The notes: generated by a model from the letters alone, not told the origin. Shown: positions 10,430-22,818, counted from the stretch's first letter. The stretch: 64,000 nucleotides of DNA from Ophiura sarsii (GCA_035610835.1 CM069452.1:12805753-12869752), one strand, 5' to 3'. A program made the numbers and translations.

Positions 10430-10692
10430 GGTGATACTGGCACATTTTTCATGTTCCAGTATTGGGCGATACTGGCACATGTTTAATGTTCTAGTATTGG
10501 GCGATACTGGTACATTTTTCATGTTCCAGTATTGAGCGATACTGGTACACATCGATACTGGTACATTATTTTGTTCCAGTATCGGGCAATACTGAAACAT
10601 TTTAAACGTGCCAGTATCGAGCGATACTGGAACAAAATAATGTACCAGTATCGAACGATACTGGGTGTCCTAGTATTGGTCGATACTAGTAC
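10430..10692. repeat. Right subterminal palindrome array
   Basis: Seven or eight palindromic units such as CCAGTATTGGGCGATACTGG and CCAGTATCGAGCGATACTGG, mirroring the left array. Open frames through this stretch on the minus strand are translations of the repeat. Confidence 0.9.
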
Positions 10693-10736
10693 AGTCTAGA
10701 GTATCTGGGAGCTAAAGTACACTTTTCCCCTATTTT

Positions 10737-11394
10737 GTGTGATAAAGATATAAATAATAAGCATATAGCTAGCTAGCCACTAAGGAGTCGTTATGACACG
10801 AAACTCAATACAAATAATGTTCTAGATTGATAAGATGGCAAAAGTGGCAGAAGGAATACAATGACTTTAACAATCATACATGTGTGTTGTTGCCAGATAA
10901 TTGAATTACACGGACAAATTAAGAGTTATAAGGTAGTGGTAGCATTTGACTACAACCTGACATTTATTTTGTGACCTTAACCATAACAAAGTAGCATAAA
11001 ATTGACACGATTTAAAGTTATGTGCCCTCGGCATGTAAATGCAAAGGGACTTGAAGTGAAATATGTTAAATATAGACTTGACGTGTAATTTGTAAGTAAA
11101 TATGCCGCAAAATCTGCTGTTGAAGTTTAAGCTATCCAATTTTCATTTTTAACATGTCATTACGACTTTAGTTTGTCCTTACTGGCAATTTTCCACTATA
11201 ATGAAATATCTACTTCGGACAATTTTTCCAATACATAATATTATTAATAATATTATCCTTCTCCTCTTTCCTGACAATGACTCATTAATTTTCACAATTT
11301 TATTCTGAAATGTTGACATCTTGAGGCCTAAACAACCCCCCTGAGCAAAACTGCCACCAGATTCGCAACTGTGTTGTTGCCTCCATTTACCTTG
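10737..11394. other. No recognisable feature
   Basis: AT-rich DNA; minus-strand frames at 10906-11139 and 11179-11436 resemble nothing known and run into repeats. Confidence 0.45.
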
Positions 11395-11399
11395 CCTTC

Positions 11400-11551
11400 T
11401 CCCAAGCCTGGGAAGATACTTAGCCATACTTAGCAATTGCCTGCGGAGAATACCAAGCCTGGTACATCACGCCCTAGTGCCAAGCCTGGCGCAACTTGCT
11501 GTAACCATGCCTGAGTGTACCAAGCCTGGTACCCACATGCGAATGATCGCA
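11400..11551. repeat. Array of tetraloop hairpins
   Basis: Four hairpins share the loop AGCC and an adjacent A-T/C-G stem base but differ further out with pairing kept: TCCCA/TGGGA (11400-11413), TACCA/TGGTA (11451-11464), GTGCCA/TGGCGC (11477-11492, one wobble) and GTACCA/TGGTAC (11517-11532). A fifth, TGCGA/TCGCA with loop ATGA, follows at 11538-11551. A related half-site CGCCTGG is at 11576. The surroundings are GC-richer than the rest of the window. Confidence 0.75.
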
Positions 11552-13379
11552 CCTGCACACAACCACGTGTCACCACGCCTGGATACCTGACACACATTAT
11601 GATAGATTGAATGCACTCGGCCCTGCCTGCGAACCTGCTTTTACTTCAAGGGAGTGGAGGGTGGGCTTTTCTCCAACTGAAAGGGCGACCGGTCTGGTTG
11701 TAGTCAAAAATAAGAATGAATGATGTGGCATACCCAGTGGACAAGTCAAAATATCGCGCGACACGCTTCCCTCTGACATGACCAGGGAGCAGGGGTGAAA
11801 CAGGTGAAATACAACTTCCGGTCACCAAATAAGTTTTCCTTTGTAACCCGCGGAAAACTTTATTGTATGATGTCGTGGGCTGAGAATAACAAGGTTGTAA
11901 TTGACATTTCAGTTGGATTTTTTTGAGATATTTATATTTTTAATATCGTAATTGCGTAAGCTTTACATTTATATACAACTTGGCAAGGTTTTTATAAGAA
12001 CTTAAAAGGGCTATATATCAAAATAACCAAAAATGTCAGTTAGAACTCGGCTAACGGTAACGATGTTATGTCTTCATCGGCGCTTTTACCCCATCTTCAG
12101 CCATTCGACTCTGTTTTATTCTACATCTACGAGGTGCTGCGCTCTAAAATCGACTTTATTCTCTACTAGGTCTATGCATTCATATCCTGTATTAAAACAT
12201 TCTACCATGTGTATTGAGTAGCTGCCAATACAGGATTAAATTGAGTGTTCTTTTTCAATACCACACGTGCAAGTCCCTATCATACTTAGCAAAATAAACC
12301 CGTCTTACCGTTGTCGACTCAAGATAAAACAACGACGAAGACCTTGTGGAACCCCGTTCAACAACGACCAAACATATTTACATCATTCATATGTGAATAG
12401 CGTTCGCTCACTGAAAACAGTAATTATTTGAATCGAAGTCATGTCTTGTCTAGACACAACAATTACCACTCTCTACGAGTATAAAGGGAGACATTATCTC
12501 ACCATCATAACCCTACCTGGGGATGCTTTCTTTTGTTGCGATAGATAGAGATGGCCGTCGACATTTTAAGCGATAAAAAGATAACAGTCAGGTGTTTGGT
12601 TATATTCACTATTAAAGGAGGTGTCCGGCAAGCACAACATCGGCCATTATATGTTAGAAAAGTAATTATCGAGCCTAAATCGCGTAGTTATATTGAACAA
12701 AACATCATATTTATCATAAAAAATGAATAAACACTGCCATCTCTCATACATGCAATTTTTGAAATTCGCGGTAATGTAAAGCCCCGATTTCAAAAACCGT
12801 GATTCCATATCTTAAAATTAGGACGCCAGAGGCACAAAAAAACCACTTAAATTTGCGATCTATTTAATTTCGCGAATATATTGCAGGCTCAAAGACACAA
12901 AAATAAATACCACAAATTATACAATTATTCCTATGATAAGTGGTTATGATTTTGACTTGATTAAATAAGTAACCATCTCACTGAACATGCAAAAGTAGTT
13001 TTTAAATTCACAAAAATAACCAATGGCAAAAAAGCAATTTGGCCTGATTTGGCAATATGTATCCACATTCGGAAACATTTCACAGGTTGCCGTTTTGGCA
13101 GTTTGCCCTGACTGATACAATACTACATTAGTAATTCCAATTTGTTATTTCATTTTGAAGCTAAATAATTGAGAATGTGTAATTTGATTTAAACTTTATT
13201 GTGTGTCTGGTGTAATACATAATGTCAGGTACTGAACGAATAGTGTCAGGCTCAGCATCAAGATAATCACTAAATTAAAGTTAAAAAACAGCTGCTCTAC
13301 AGTCAGTTTGCAGATATCAAGTTTCTCTAAAAGATAGAAATTGTAATTTTGTTCCCGGGCCATAATGGATGAGTGATGA
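11552..13379. other. No supported gene
   Basis: Bases 11600-11830 are GC-richer with overlapping minus frames that I do not recognise. TTAAAGGAGGTGTCCGGC at 12614 resembles a MITE end but has no mirror copy. The rest is AT-rich and featureless. Confidence 0.4.
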
Positions 13380-13545
13380 TGAATGGGCAAATCCATATGT
13401 AGATACACACGTGCGTATGCACCCCTCCCTGTCACACAAACACGCGCGGCGCTTTGAAGTGAATGCAAAACGCAGAATAACGCGATCGCGCGGGATGATG
13501 TAATTGCTATCCATTGGCAAATCGCAGCCTCCAATCAAAAGTCAT
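13380..13545. promoter_or_regulatory. CpG-rich patch with CCAAT-type boxes
   Basis: Within AT-rich DNA this patch contains CGCGCGGCGC and GCGATCGCGCG, plus ATTGG at 13513 and CCAAT at 13531. A frame of 112 codons crosses it on the minus strand but resembles nothing known. A promoter-like remnant is possible, but no transcript unit is visible next to it. Confidence 0.2.
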
Positions 13546-14890
13546 CTATTTTTGATAATTTACATATTGTACAACTCCCTCTGTTAATAAAACACAATTA
13601 AGAGCGGCGAATTGCTTGTTTACTGCGTCAGTTGGTGGAAAGGTCCTTCGTGAAACTGTAGTCAGGTATTATCTCTCTATCCGCAATAGCACTGCAGGGA
13701 TCAGAAGAAAGCCCGATATAGGGAGAAAGGACTTTAATTTAATCAAAACAGACAGATCCTCTGTCCCCCGATACGGTTTCAAATCAATCTAGTCAAAATA
13801 AATCCTAGGATTTTGTTTGCTTGACACTTATATATATACTGACCATTTCAAGATTGTTAACATGTTATGCAATATCTGCCATCTACATGGAATAGTTAAG
13901 ATAACTAGATTAAAGTGTTCAGTTACCCATTTATATAATCGGGTAGCTTTTACTGCTCAAGTGCAAAGATATAACAGTTTTGTTTGAAGTTTCGACATTT
14001 CTCTGCTGATAACAAATAGTTTAGGCATGTGTTTTGAAGTCGCCACCCTTCGCGTTGCGTCTTTAGATTTAAACATTGTTTACCCTCTGAGATTCGAATT
14101 AGCATATCGCAATAACTACTTGCACTATCCCATAAAAAGTACATATTCTCTGAACGGAAATCTCACAAGAAATTCAAATATACCATTGGAAATATTTTGA
14201 TTAAAGTTCAATAATATTGTTACTCCTATCCCAATCAAACTTTACTGTGTATAATATTTGAGTTCCTCATAAAATACCCATCAGAACATATATAGTTATC
14301 AAGGGTTACTTTGTTGAAATATACTATACCGGGAGGTGACTGAGCCCGAACGTTTTTAAACTGAAAAGTTTTAAATGTTGTAAATAAAATTTCGGGGAAT
14401 GCAGCCTACCCTGATTTGAACTGCATTTTTTGAATTGCCCTATATTTGAGAGCTTACCAAAAAAGAATTTCCCTATCTATCATCATGATCATAGGTTGCA
14501 ATGAGTCAAAGAAATCGAACCAGTTTGAAAATTTGACCCTAGATAACCCCTGACGTGACCACTACTTGTGGGTGGTTGAATCACCCACATGTTTCGAAAC
14601 AAATATCCTGACACCTTAAGACCTTAAAACTGCAAATAACTTAATTTGACCAAAATGTCATTTGAGTCCTTCTTCCACTGGGGTTTTCAATTTCGACTGC
14701 AAAATCCTGTTTACCATTTATTATAATCGGAATTTGGTGTCCGTGTTATACCTGTTTATTATTTGGTAGGTACAGTGAGATTATGTAAACAATATCAGAA
14801 TAGTATTTTGAATACGTACCATACTCCAGCACATCGGATAAATGGTATCCTTTTTCAGCAATTAATCAAGCTTGAAACAGATTTATTTTG
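13546..14890. other. No recognisable feature
   Basis: AT-rich, no repeats shared with the rest of the window and no convincing open frame. Confidence 0.5.
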
Positions 14891-15021
14891 AATTCACAGT
14901 AAACACAATATAAAATTGTCAACACTGTTTCCGGTGTCAAATGACCAGTGATTGGACATTTGATACTTGTTGATAGATCTGTCACAAACACAATATATAC
15001 AAATAGGTTACAATTATAATA
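14891..15021 (-). repeat. Dispersed repeat D, copy 2
   Basis: Inverted, diverged counterpart of 5564-5697. Confidence 0.7.
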
Positions 15022-17310
15022 CACAAAGCTGCCAGATGATTAGCATTATATCAAGTTATAAAAAGAAACTTTCAATGAAAAAACACATAAACGAAGTCGA
15101 TAAAGTAGAAAATAACTTATGATAGGCCATTTTCCACTGATAAATCGATATAATAGGTATTCATCATTATTTGTTTGTACATCGTACAAATATGTCAGAT
15201 TTAAGCTAGTAAATTTGGTCATATAAAAGATCAAATTTGCGTGTACCGTGCATACAAATCAGCGCGTTTTATATTGAAAGAGAGCTAACCATTTGCTCAC
15301 CAGGAAGAACATCAACACGGAGTATGGATTTCCGGATTCATGTCTATATTATGCTTTACAAAACTATATCGAAGATACTGATAACAGTAAATACTTTAAT
15401 ATATGACACAGAGTAGCCTAAGTTATGCAAAAGTCCACTAAATATAAACATACAACCGCCTCAAATCGAAACGGGTGTAATACAATCGTGGCATTTATTA
15501 ATACAGAGTTCTTCAGATTTCTATTTATCCAAAATTCAGACAATTTGTAGGAGCAATTTTTGTACAACTTTGATTTAAATCATCATTATTTTTGCTCCAT
15601 ACAAACATAAACATATATCAACAAGTTGTTGGCAGGAATTATGACTATATCAATTGGTTTTACTAGCAGGCAGAACAAGGTTTGTAATTACAACAAGCTC
15701 TCTTCAATAATGTGCTTGAGCGATGGAAAAAAATGTTCTTTATTTAGATTTGAGCTGCACTGGGACTTTTTGATTACCGCAGTCTGTCAGACCGGAATTT
15801 AAGGCGTTTTGTGTATCTTATTAATTTTGGGTGTGTCTGTATATGTAAAATTTGAATTGCATCAGTCCGCAATTGCATTACCTTAGAAAATCAGTGCTGA
15901 CAATGTTTTCAGGCACTGCACTCAAATCATCAAGCAGATATGCTAGGATAAGCATGTTGTGAAGTTCCAAAAATGTGAACTTTTTGAATGACAGACTGAA
16001 AAATATAAACCATTAAATACATGATAGGTGATTAACCAAATAGCTCTATCAGTAGCATTCTAGTTTGCCGCACTTCCAGACAAAATTGAAAATAGAAGTC
16101 TAAGTTGTGTCATTTATTACGTAGATTACGAGAAAGATGATTGTTTTAATGTAATTCAAACGAAAATACATCTTTGCAATGTTATAATTATTTGTAGTTT
16201 ATCTTAATGATCTGTTGTTTATTGTATGTACAATATACCTTTTATGAGTGAAATGAAATGATGGAATACGTTTTATCGTAAATCCAAACAGTTATTATAC
16301 ATGTATATGTTGCTCCACGTGTTGGATAACAAATGACATTTCATCTCAAAAGTAAATGAAAGTGAGGAGATTTATTTGGCTTTCCAAACATATCAACCCA
16401 GACCTACGCTATAGTAAATATGGCTAAAATGCTCAATATCCGATTAAACATGATTAGATAAACTATGCGCCATTCGAATCTGCAATTATCAGCAATATAC
16501 AAAATCACTTCCGTTGCGATATACAAGAGGTATTGAAATCCAAAGTATAAGCATCCCGGATGAATCTATCCACAATGCATGGTTACTATAATATCAGAGG
16601 ATTCTGTTACAACAAAAAAATCATATCATCGAAATTGACTGAAAGGTGATTACATTTTTATTCAGATGCGGAAGTTGGTTTGCGCAAATACTTCCGAGAC
16701 TCCCGTGGTATTAATCTCTAAAGTAATAGCGTGAGAGCTCTGTCGTACCCTGACAAAAAACACGTTTGCTCTACCCATATTCCTTATGTTTGGCTAAATT
16801 TGAGTTGCGTTTTACTCGTCGTTTTGTAATATACGTCAACGCCATTGTTAAATAGGCTCATAAGGATCGTTGATTAGAATCCGATGTGGAATGTTCATTA
16901 TACTGATCCAGTGTACGCCACTCAAGTGTACGTCTCAGATACGTCTGTACCATTTTGTCAACACTTTTGGTAGCGATGATCTTGACGACTGCTTTTGTCT
17001 CGGAGTTGCCAGTTGATTTTTCATCTCAAGATTTTTGACAACATGATAAAAGATCATCGACAACGGGGTTAACGTTGTATTGCCCCTCGACTCGGTTCAA
17101 CGCTATTTGTGCGTGTATTTTAGAATGTTAATGTTTTATGCCCGAGCTGTATGTAAGTGTAATATATATGCCTCCATTTAAAGATTAAATAATAAAAGTA
17201 TGGTTTCACTATTGGGACGGATCCATTAGTAATTTGGGTAACACTGAATTGCGCAACATTCATAAAAGAATGCATAATTTATTAAATGCAGGATTACAGA
17301 TGAAGCTTTA
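15022..17310. other. No recognisable feature
   Basis: More than 2 kb of AT-rich DNA without open frames above 62 codons, RNA gene motifs or internal repeats that I can see. Confidence 0.5.
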
Positions 17311-17664
17311 TTAAAGGTAGATGTTCCGATTTTCAACTTGAAGTTTTCTATTCTACATGAAAGGTCATCCTTAAAAAAGTCGTGTTCCAAAGTTTGAGTT
17401 GCATAGCTCTAATGTTTCTTATTTTAGACGCACAAGATGCTGTGAACTGTACCCATTGAGTAGTACACAAACTATATCGGTGGTTACCACCATTCGCGGT
17501 AATTCGACGTTATTTCATCGATTTCTCCGTAATTATACCGATTTAGGCCGTCAAATTTCAGTATGATGATGATATAAATACGAGCTTTCATATATGATAT
17601 GAAAATCTCCGTATGTTTGAAATAATTCTGTGTTACGAAAATGTGATCGGGTCATCTACCTTTA
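17311..17664 (+). mobile_element. MITE family B, copy 1
   Basis: Bounded by ATTAAAGGTAGATG (17310-17323) and its mirror CATCTACCTTTAAT (17652-17665). The internal block around CATGAAAGGTCATCCTTA matches the minus strand of 22620-22818. A TA or TTAA target is possible. No coding capacity. Confidence 0.8.
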
Positions 17665-18306
17665 ATATCGTAAGCTATAAGCAGCTTGACGATGACAGGT
17701 CAAAGCTGTTAGTGTACTTTTCATTGGCAATGATTTCTTAAGCAATTCAACTATCGTGGCAAGTTATTGCTCTATTACTGCATACACAAGCGGCCTCGGT
17801 GGTTGGGCGTGGGCACAAAACGAGTGTTACATGACCATGTCTATAAATAACATGTATAAAGAACTGTCGATTAGGAAAATTGAAATACATTCGATTGTTA
17901 CACAACCGAAATACTCCTGAGGAAATACACCTGCTACAAAAGGAAATAAACAGGTGTTATGCAAGAACACGCGGCGTCAACATGGACAGCTATCTTGAAA
18001 CCCGTGGGTATTATTCAATACGGTGTAAGGTAAATCAGAACCAAAAACGGGTCATATTACTAATAAAAAGGTAGACATGTCCCCGACTTAAATATCTCTG
18101 GAAACGTGTGGGGTATTTGTCGATGAGGGGGTGAAAAGAACGAACAGAGGGGTCCTTTAACTCAAACTGTGTAACTAAATGTTTCCCAATCCCCTCCATT
18201 TAATGTGATAGCAATCATAGCGTCAACCCGTCTATGTATATGAACGTGGGATATTTGTCAATAAGGGGATAAAACGAACCAAATTGGTCATTCTGCATGC
18301 TTCCCA
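17665..18306. other. No recognisable gene
   Basis: A 64-codon plus frame at 17880-18074 has no recognisable relative. GTCAATAAGGGGATAAAACG near 18256 repeats part of GTCGATGAGGGGGTGAAAAG near 18118, a short diverged duplication. Confidence 0.4.
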
Positions 18307-19321
18307 CACTGTTATTACGGTTGTGTAAACTTTTACACAAGTTGTGTAAAATTGTACACAACCGCTGTTTACTATAAAAACCTAGCAACTGTTGTGTAAA
18401 CAGTTTACACAACCCTAATTGTGTAATATCTACACAACAGTTGTGTAATATTTCTAAACAATAATGTGTAACATAATTATACACAATTAGGTTGTGTAAA
18501 TGGTTTACACAACAATTAGTTAATTTTCTACACAATAGTTGTGCATTACTATTGGGTTGTGGAATGACCATTTAATATTTTACACAGCAATTGGTTAATT
18601 TTATACACGATAGTTGTGCATTTCTATTGGGTTGTGGAATGGCCAATTTAATGGTTTACACAGGAATTGGTTAATTTTCTACACACTAGTTGTGCATGGG
18701 GTTTTGGAGAGTTGATTGAAGCATTTTACGGTAAGTATATGTTTCACTTGAAATATTACAGTAAAAAATACGAAGTAGTAAAAAGTATTCAGTGTGTGTG
18801 ATTCTATCAATTGGCTTTTTTTAGTAAATTAGTGCAAAATTATATCGTCGTGTGACTGTAAAGTGTAAACTGTAAAGTGTGTAAGCTTATAAGCTTAAGT
18901 TTAGTTAATATAATTTTGAACTAATTTACCAAAAAAGCCAACTGATAGAATCACACATACTGAATACTTTTTACTATTTCAAGTGAAACATTATACTTAC
19001 CGTCAAATACTTCAATAAACTCTCCAAAACCCCACTCGCTCAAGCAACACCGACACGTCCGCCATTTCGTTTCCAGTAATTTTGGTCACAACAAGGGTAA
19101 TTTGGGATTGGTTAATTCTTATCACGTGCTTTAAAGTTTACACAACTCTTGTTTAAAATTCCGTTTTCGCGGCAATTCAATTTAATATAATCGAATTACA
19201 CTTTACACAACCTATAGTATTAACACAATTAAATATGGTTACACAACCTTGTTTGATAATTACACATGGTTTTGTAAAAATCTTATTACACAACGTTTTT
19301 TTACACATGAGAATAACAGTG
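18307..19321. mobile_element. 1-kb element with TTACACAAC subterminal repeats and an internal long hairpin
   Basis: Ends CACTGTTATT and AATAACAGTG are perfect 10-bp inverted repeats. Both flanks are packed with TTACACAAC/GTTGTGTAA motifs, roughly twenty in all (18320-18690 and 19135-19310). The middle holds an inverted repeat with arms 18698-18845 and 18909-19033. The 8-bp flanks GCTTCCCA and CATTCCCC match at 5 of 8, so a hAT-like duplication is only suggestive. Frames crossing it are repeat translations. Confidence 0.75.
18698..19033. repeat. Long inverted repeat inside the 18.3-19.3 kb element
   Basis: Arms of 148 and 125 bp differ by an indel of about 22 bp and scattered substitutions around a ~63-base loop. 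Both arms contain the splice-donor-like GGTAAGTATA. Confidence 0.85.
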
Positions 19322-19556
19322 CATTCCCCTCGATCCCCTTCCTGGAACCTGCTATTGAGCTGTATTATATTAAAATACATACACACATAAATTGTGTTAA
19401 GCCGTTTGGGATCCACATTATCTTTATAAGGTATGACAAAATGTATGTTGTGATTTTAAACAATGACAATAACAATTAAAAGTAGTCAGCGCGCGACCTT
19501 TTGATTGTTGAGACAGCCTTATATGCAAACTTCTACCCGCCGATGTTTGTCGCTCC
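19322..19556. other. No recognisable feature
   Basis: Short AT-rich interval; nothing supportable. Confidence 0.5.
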
Positions 19557-19763
19557 CTACAGACATACTTCCCCGTCTTCTAATTCCCCTAATGTCTGTG
19601 CCACATGATATGCCAGGTTTAAACGAAATACCGTATCGTTTTTATCTAAAAGAAATCCAAAAGTATATCTACTAAAGACTTTAGCTGTATTGTCTCTGAC
19701 AGCAAATAGGAAATTATCTTTTGATTCATCAACATTGCAAATGCCAGGCAGAAGGCTATACAT
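19557..19763 (-). CDS. Hypothetical open frame, possible isolated exon
   Basis: A 68-codon minus frame of balanced composition without repeats, containing VFSRYTFGFLLDKNDTVFRL and ending in LEDGEVCL before a stop. TATAG just after its ATG could act as a splice acceptor, so the frame may be a terminal exon instead of starting at its ATG. I recognise no family, domain or neighbour that supports it. It stands out only because it reads more like protein than most frames here. Confidence 0.2.
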   Translation of the reverse strand: MYSLLPGICNVDESKDNFLFAVRDNTAKVFSRYTFGFLLDKNDTVFRLNLAYHVAQTLGELEDGEVCL

Positions 19764-21929
19764 ATATCAACTCATTTTCGACGAATTCAACTTACTTATC
19801 GTTCTCAAAGGATTGTGTAGGTATCCTTCAAACATAGGACTAACATGCACTGATTATTGTTCATCATGTTCATGGGAATATGTGCTATTCTTATTATAAG
19901 ACTTGACGTTTTGTTTAGTCATTATATGCCGATGTTTAAAGTTAATGTACTTCTGGTTTTACGGTTCCATCGCCTTATAATTTGAGCCACTTTGGAATTA
20001 AGTTTTTTGACTATAATGACAGGCCTAGATTGCTCCGTGAACATGAAACCTGACTTTGTCTAGCCAATACAGGCATACAGCCTTGGAAGACCTATATTGC
20101 ACCGTCCACGTACAAGCCCACATGCTGTGGAAATTGCTTGAGGGCTTTCTCCCTTGACCAAGGCATGAGAGTGTTGCCACATAGGGTTGTTCAATGTCCT
20201 AATTGGGCTCATTTTTAAAACTAAAACCTGCTCAAGCAATAGTATAATCATGATTTTTCTCGAAAATTGAACATTTTATTTCACAAAATCTGAATCAGCA
20301 CTAATATAACAAATTAAAGTTTAAAGTATGATTCTTATAACATAACAAATGATAAACTTAACACTTTGGGCTTGCTGCTGCTAGCCCAAATTATTATTGA
20401 AGTTTGGAAGCTATTTATATACAGCTACTGAGTATGACGTATAATTGTGAACATGAAATCTTTTATAATATCATAGTCAAGTTATATTCAACCAATTCCG
20501 CCCGTTCAAAAAGATGACTGTGCTATCTTTATATAATGTATAATTTTTGTACTTTAATTCACGAATATAAAGAAAAAAACTGGATTTATTAAATTTTACA
20601 ATGACTCCACTAGTGTAACAGCCTTGCTACGAAACACCCTAGTCAAAACCGGGTTGTCCAACGGGCCAGAGCAGGTACCTAAAGCGCTGTAGGCACTAAC
20701 AGCTGGTGCAATAACTCAAAGAGTTGGGGGAAAGGAATCATGATTTACATCCCTGTATACCATGGCATATCCGTGGTCAAAAAAAGCTCAGAATAAAGAG
20801 GGAACAGAACCGTAATGTGTCTTAAATGCACTCGGGTGCTGAACTCGTTTACTTAAGCGCTTAAACTTTCTGTTCCTTCTCCATAAATTGTAACTATTTA
20901 ATCTCGCAACTCTACACAAAATATCATTTTAATTCTGTTAACCATACCATGTATCACAAAACGGTATCACAACGATGACCTCTATATAATACGGTTTGCA
21001 TTAATTAACTCGGGATCAATCGATTGCTGTCACTCTACTGTTTTGTTTATATCAATGTCAAAATCAGGATATACATTTCCAATTAATGGTAGATGTTTCG
21101 ATCACTTTAATAGCTCTTTTTTAACTTGGAACTGGTAATCGATCCAACGAGTACGCGTTATTTATGGCTCCGAGTGTCACTTGGCGCAGAAAACCTAATT
21201 GGTATAATTTTCAAACGGGTCCAGCCAAACAATACATGTATACTTCACACCGATTGGACGAGAAGTGTGCCACTTGGATATCATTGTGTATTTGTATCAG
21301 ATGAATTATATGCGCCTCCAGGTCCATCCGTGGCGATGGCTTTGATTGGACGAGAGATGTAATATCATCGCCATTGAATAAATGTGTCATCGTATTGTAC
21401 TATTTGTGACCTTTTGTAGTGGATTTGCGTGATACTGATAGTTGGCAGGCAATTGTCTTCTTCGCACTATGGATTAAAGGGCCGTGTACTAAACCTTGAT
21501 AACTGCTCATAATCTTAGATCAAGTTTTAGACTCGATTGAATTCATACGGTGAAATTGTGGGAGAATTTTTGTAGACGGAAGGTTTGTTTTGCAATTGTA
21601 TGCTTTCCGCCATGTATGAAAAAAACGTTTGATTTTTCGTCTTTGGAAATATATTACGTAATGCTTTGAGAAATTGTTTTCTAATTGATCAATCGGGACC
21701 ACAAATGTTATGGGCTCACATTCTGTCCGGAGTTAACTCTAGAACAGGTCTGCACCTGATTTTTGTCTGTATTATTTTTTTGAGTGATTTTTGGCCAGAG
21801 AGTATACCAATGAATTAATTTGTAGTAAGCTTACCATTTTAAGCTTACTATAACTGTCAACTTCTGACTTTGATATTTCTAATCCGAGATTTAACCACCC
21901 AAATTGTTAAAAAAATTATGGTGCTAGGG
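19764..21929. other. No supported gene
   Basis: Contains one perfect hairpin (20365-20390, TTTGGGCT/AGCCCAAA) and two GATTGGACGAGA blocks at 21250 and 21343 about 90 bp apart. Frames of 60-78 codons show no family resemblance. Confidence 0.45.
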
Positions 21930-22430
21930 CATTGATTTTAGGACAACAAATGTCTTTTGATCACAAATCTGTTACTGATTTCATATTATACGTAGCTAAA
22001 AATGTGATATCGTATCCTAATAAAAAGCAAACAAGGGCATATTATATGATATTTGGATATTTTGTCCGGAATTGGTTGGAAAAAACACAATTTTCCTTGA
22101 GGTTTCTACGCGAATTTCATTTAATTTATGTTGTCAAATTGGTTTCAGAATGACCGATCAGTGACACTGATGATACGTAGCTCAAAATGTGATATCGTAT
22201 CCTAAAATGTAAATCAGGGCACATTATATGATATTTACTTTAGCCTATATTTTGTCCATAATTGGTATGAAAAAAGTGTTTTTCCTTGTGATTTCAACGG
22301 GAATGTCATTTATGTAGTCAAATTGGTTGCGGATTGACTGATAAGTGACACTGATATTATACGTAGCTCAAAATGTGATGTCGTATCATAAAAAGCAAAT
22401 TGTGGCACATTATCGCCTATTTAACCGATA
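21930..22430 (+). repeat. Satellite S, small array (about 2.5 units of ~190 bp)
   Basis: Three diverged units, each with TACGTAGCTCAAAATGTGAT or close variants followed by TCGTATCC/TCATAAAAAGCAAA and an AT-rich body. The core and order of motifs are those of the large array at 42.3-45.8 kb read on the opposite strand, and of the array at 54.7-55.3 kb. Confidence 0.85.
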
Positions 22431-22619
22431 TAGTCTATATATACCGTATTTAAGAACAACTGCTTTCTCAAAACTATTCAAGTCTTTCATTTGTACTAGT
22501 ACTTCCCTTTTAAAGGTTTTTTTTATTACCTATCAATATATTCTGATATCAAAATAAACCCCATGTTTTTCTCATTGTTTCTGTAATATGTTTGGCGCAA
22601 GATATGTTCCATTTAGGCT

Positions 22620-22818
22620 GCAGTGAATTACTGCCAAAAGTGGTTAATCACCCGTCCAGGTTGTGTCCTACTCATTGGTCAAATTTTATGTCACCTTTTG
22701 TGTTTCTAAAATTGCAGTTATGCACCTCAAACTTTGGAATCTATAAGGATGACCCTTCATGTAGAATAGAAAACATCAAGTTGGAAATCGGGCCAGCAAT
22801 CGGAACACCTACCTTTAT
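22620..22818 (-). mobile_element. MITE family B, copy 2 (truncated)
   Basis: The reverse strand aligns with 17311-17510: same terminal AAAGGTAG(A/G)TGTTCCGATT, the ATTCTACATGAAGGGTCATC block and the CTACTCATTGG segment. The distal end is missing. Confidence 0.75.

Larger units (their letters stand above)
9289..10730. mobile_element. 1442-bp transposon-like element with palindrome arrays and histone-type 3' ends
   Basis: Terminal inverted repeats begin GGGGAAAAGTGTA on both sides and remain alignable for ~35 bp. The unit is flanked by TATTTT at 9283-9288 and 10731-10736, a 6-bp target duplication. Inside each end lies an array of palindromic units (9316-9500 and 10430-10692). The middle has two histone-mRNA-type stem-loops facing outward (9819-9834 minus, 10350-10365 plus) and a short basic open frame. 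No transposase is visible. The 6-bp duplication alone does not identify a superfamily. Confidence 0.85.

Noticed and set aside
10080..10600. Minus-strand frames of 78 and 121 codons
   Set aside because: They run through the palindrome array and antisense of the basic frame; no family resemblance.
12492..12520. U1 snRNA-like TACCTGGG
   Set aside because: Match limited to eight bases; downstream sequence does not follow U1.
13196..13538. 112-codon minus frame with hydrophobic tail
   Set aside because: No family resemblance; overlaps a second frame in another phase; composition explained by a CpG-rich patch and AT-rich flank.
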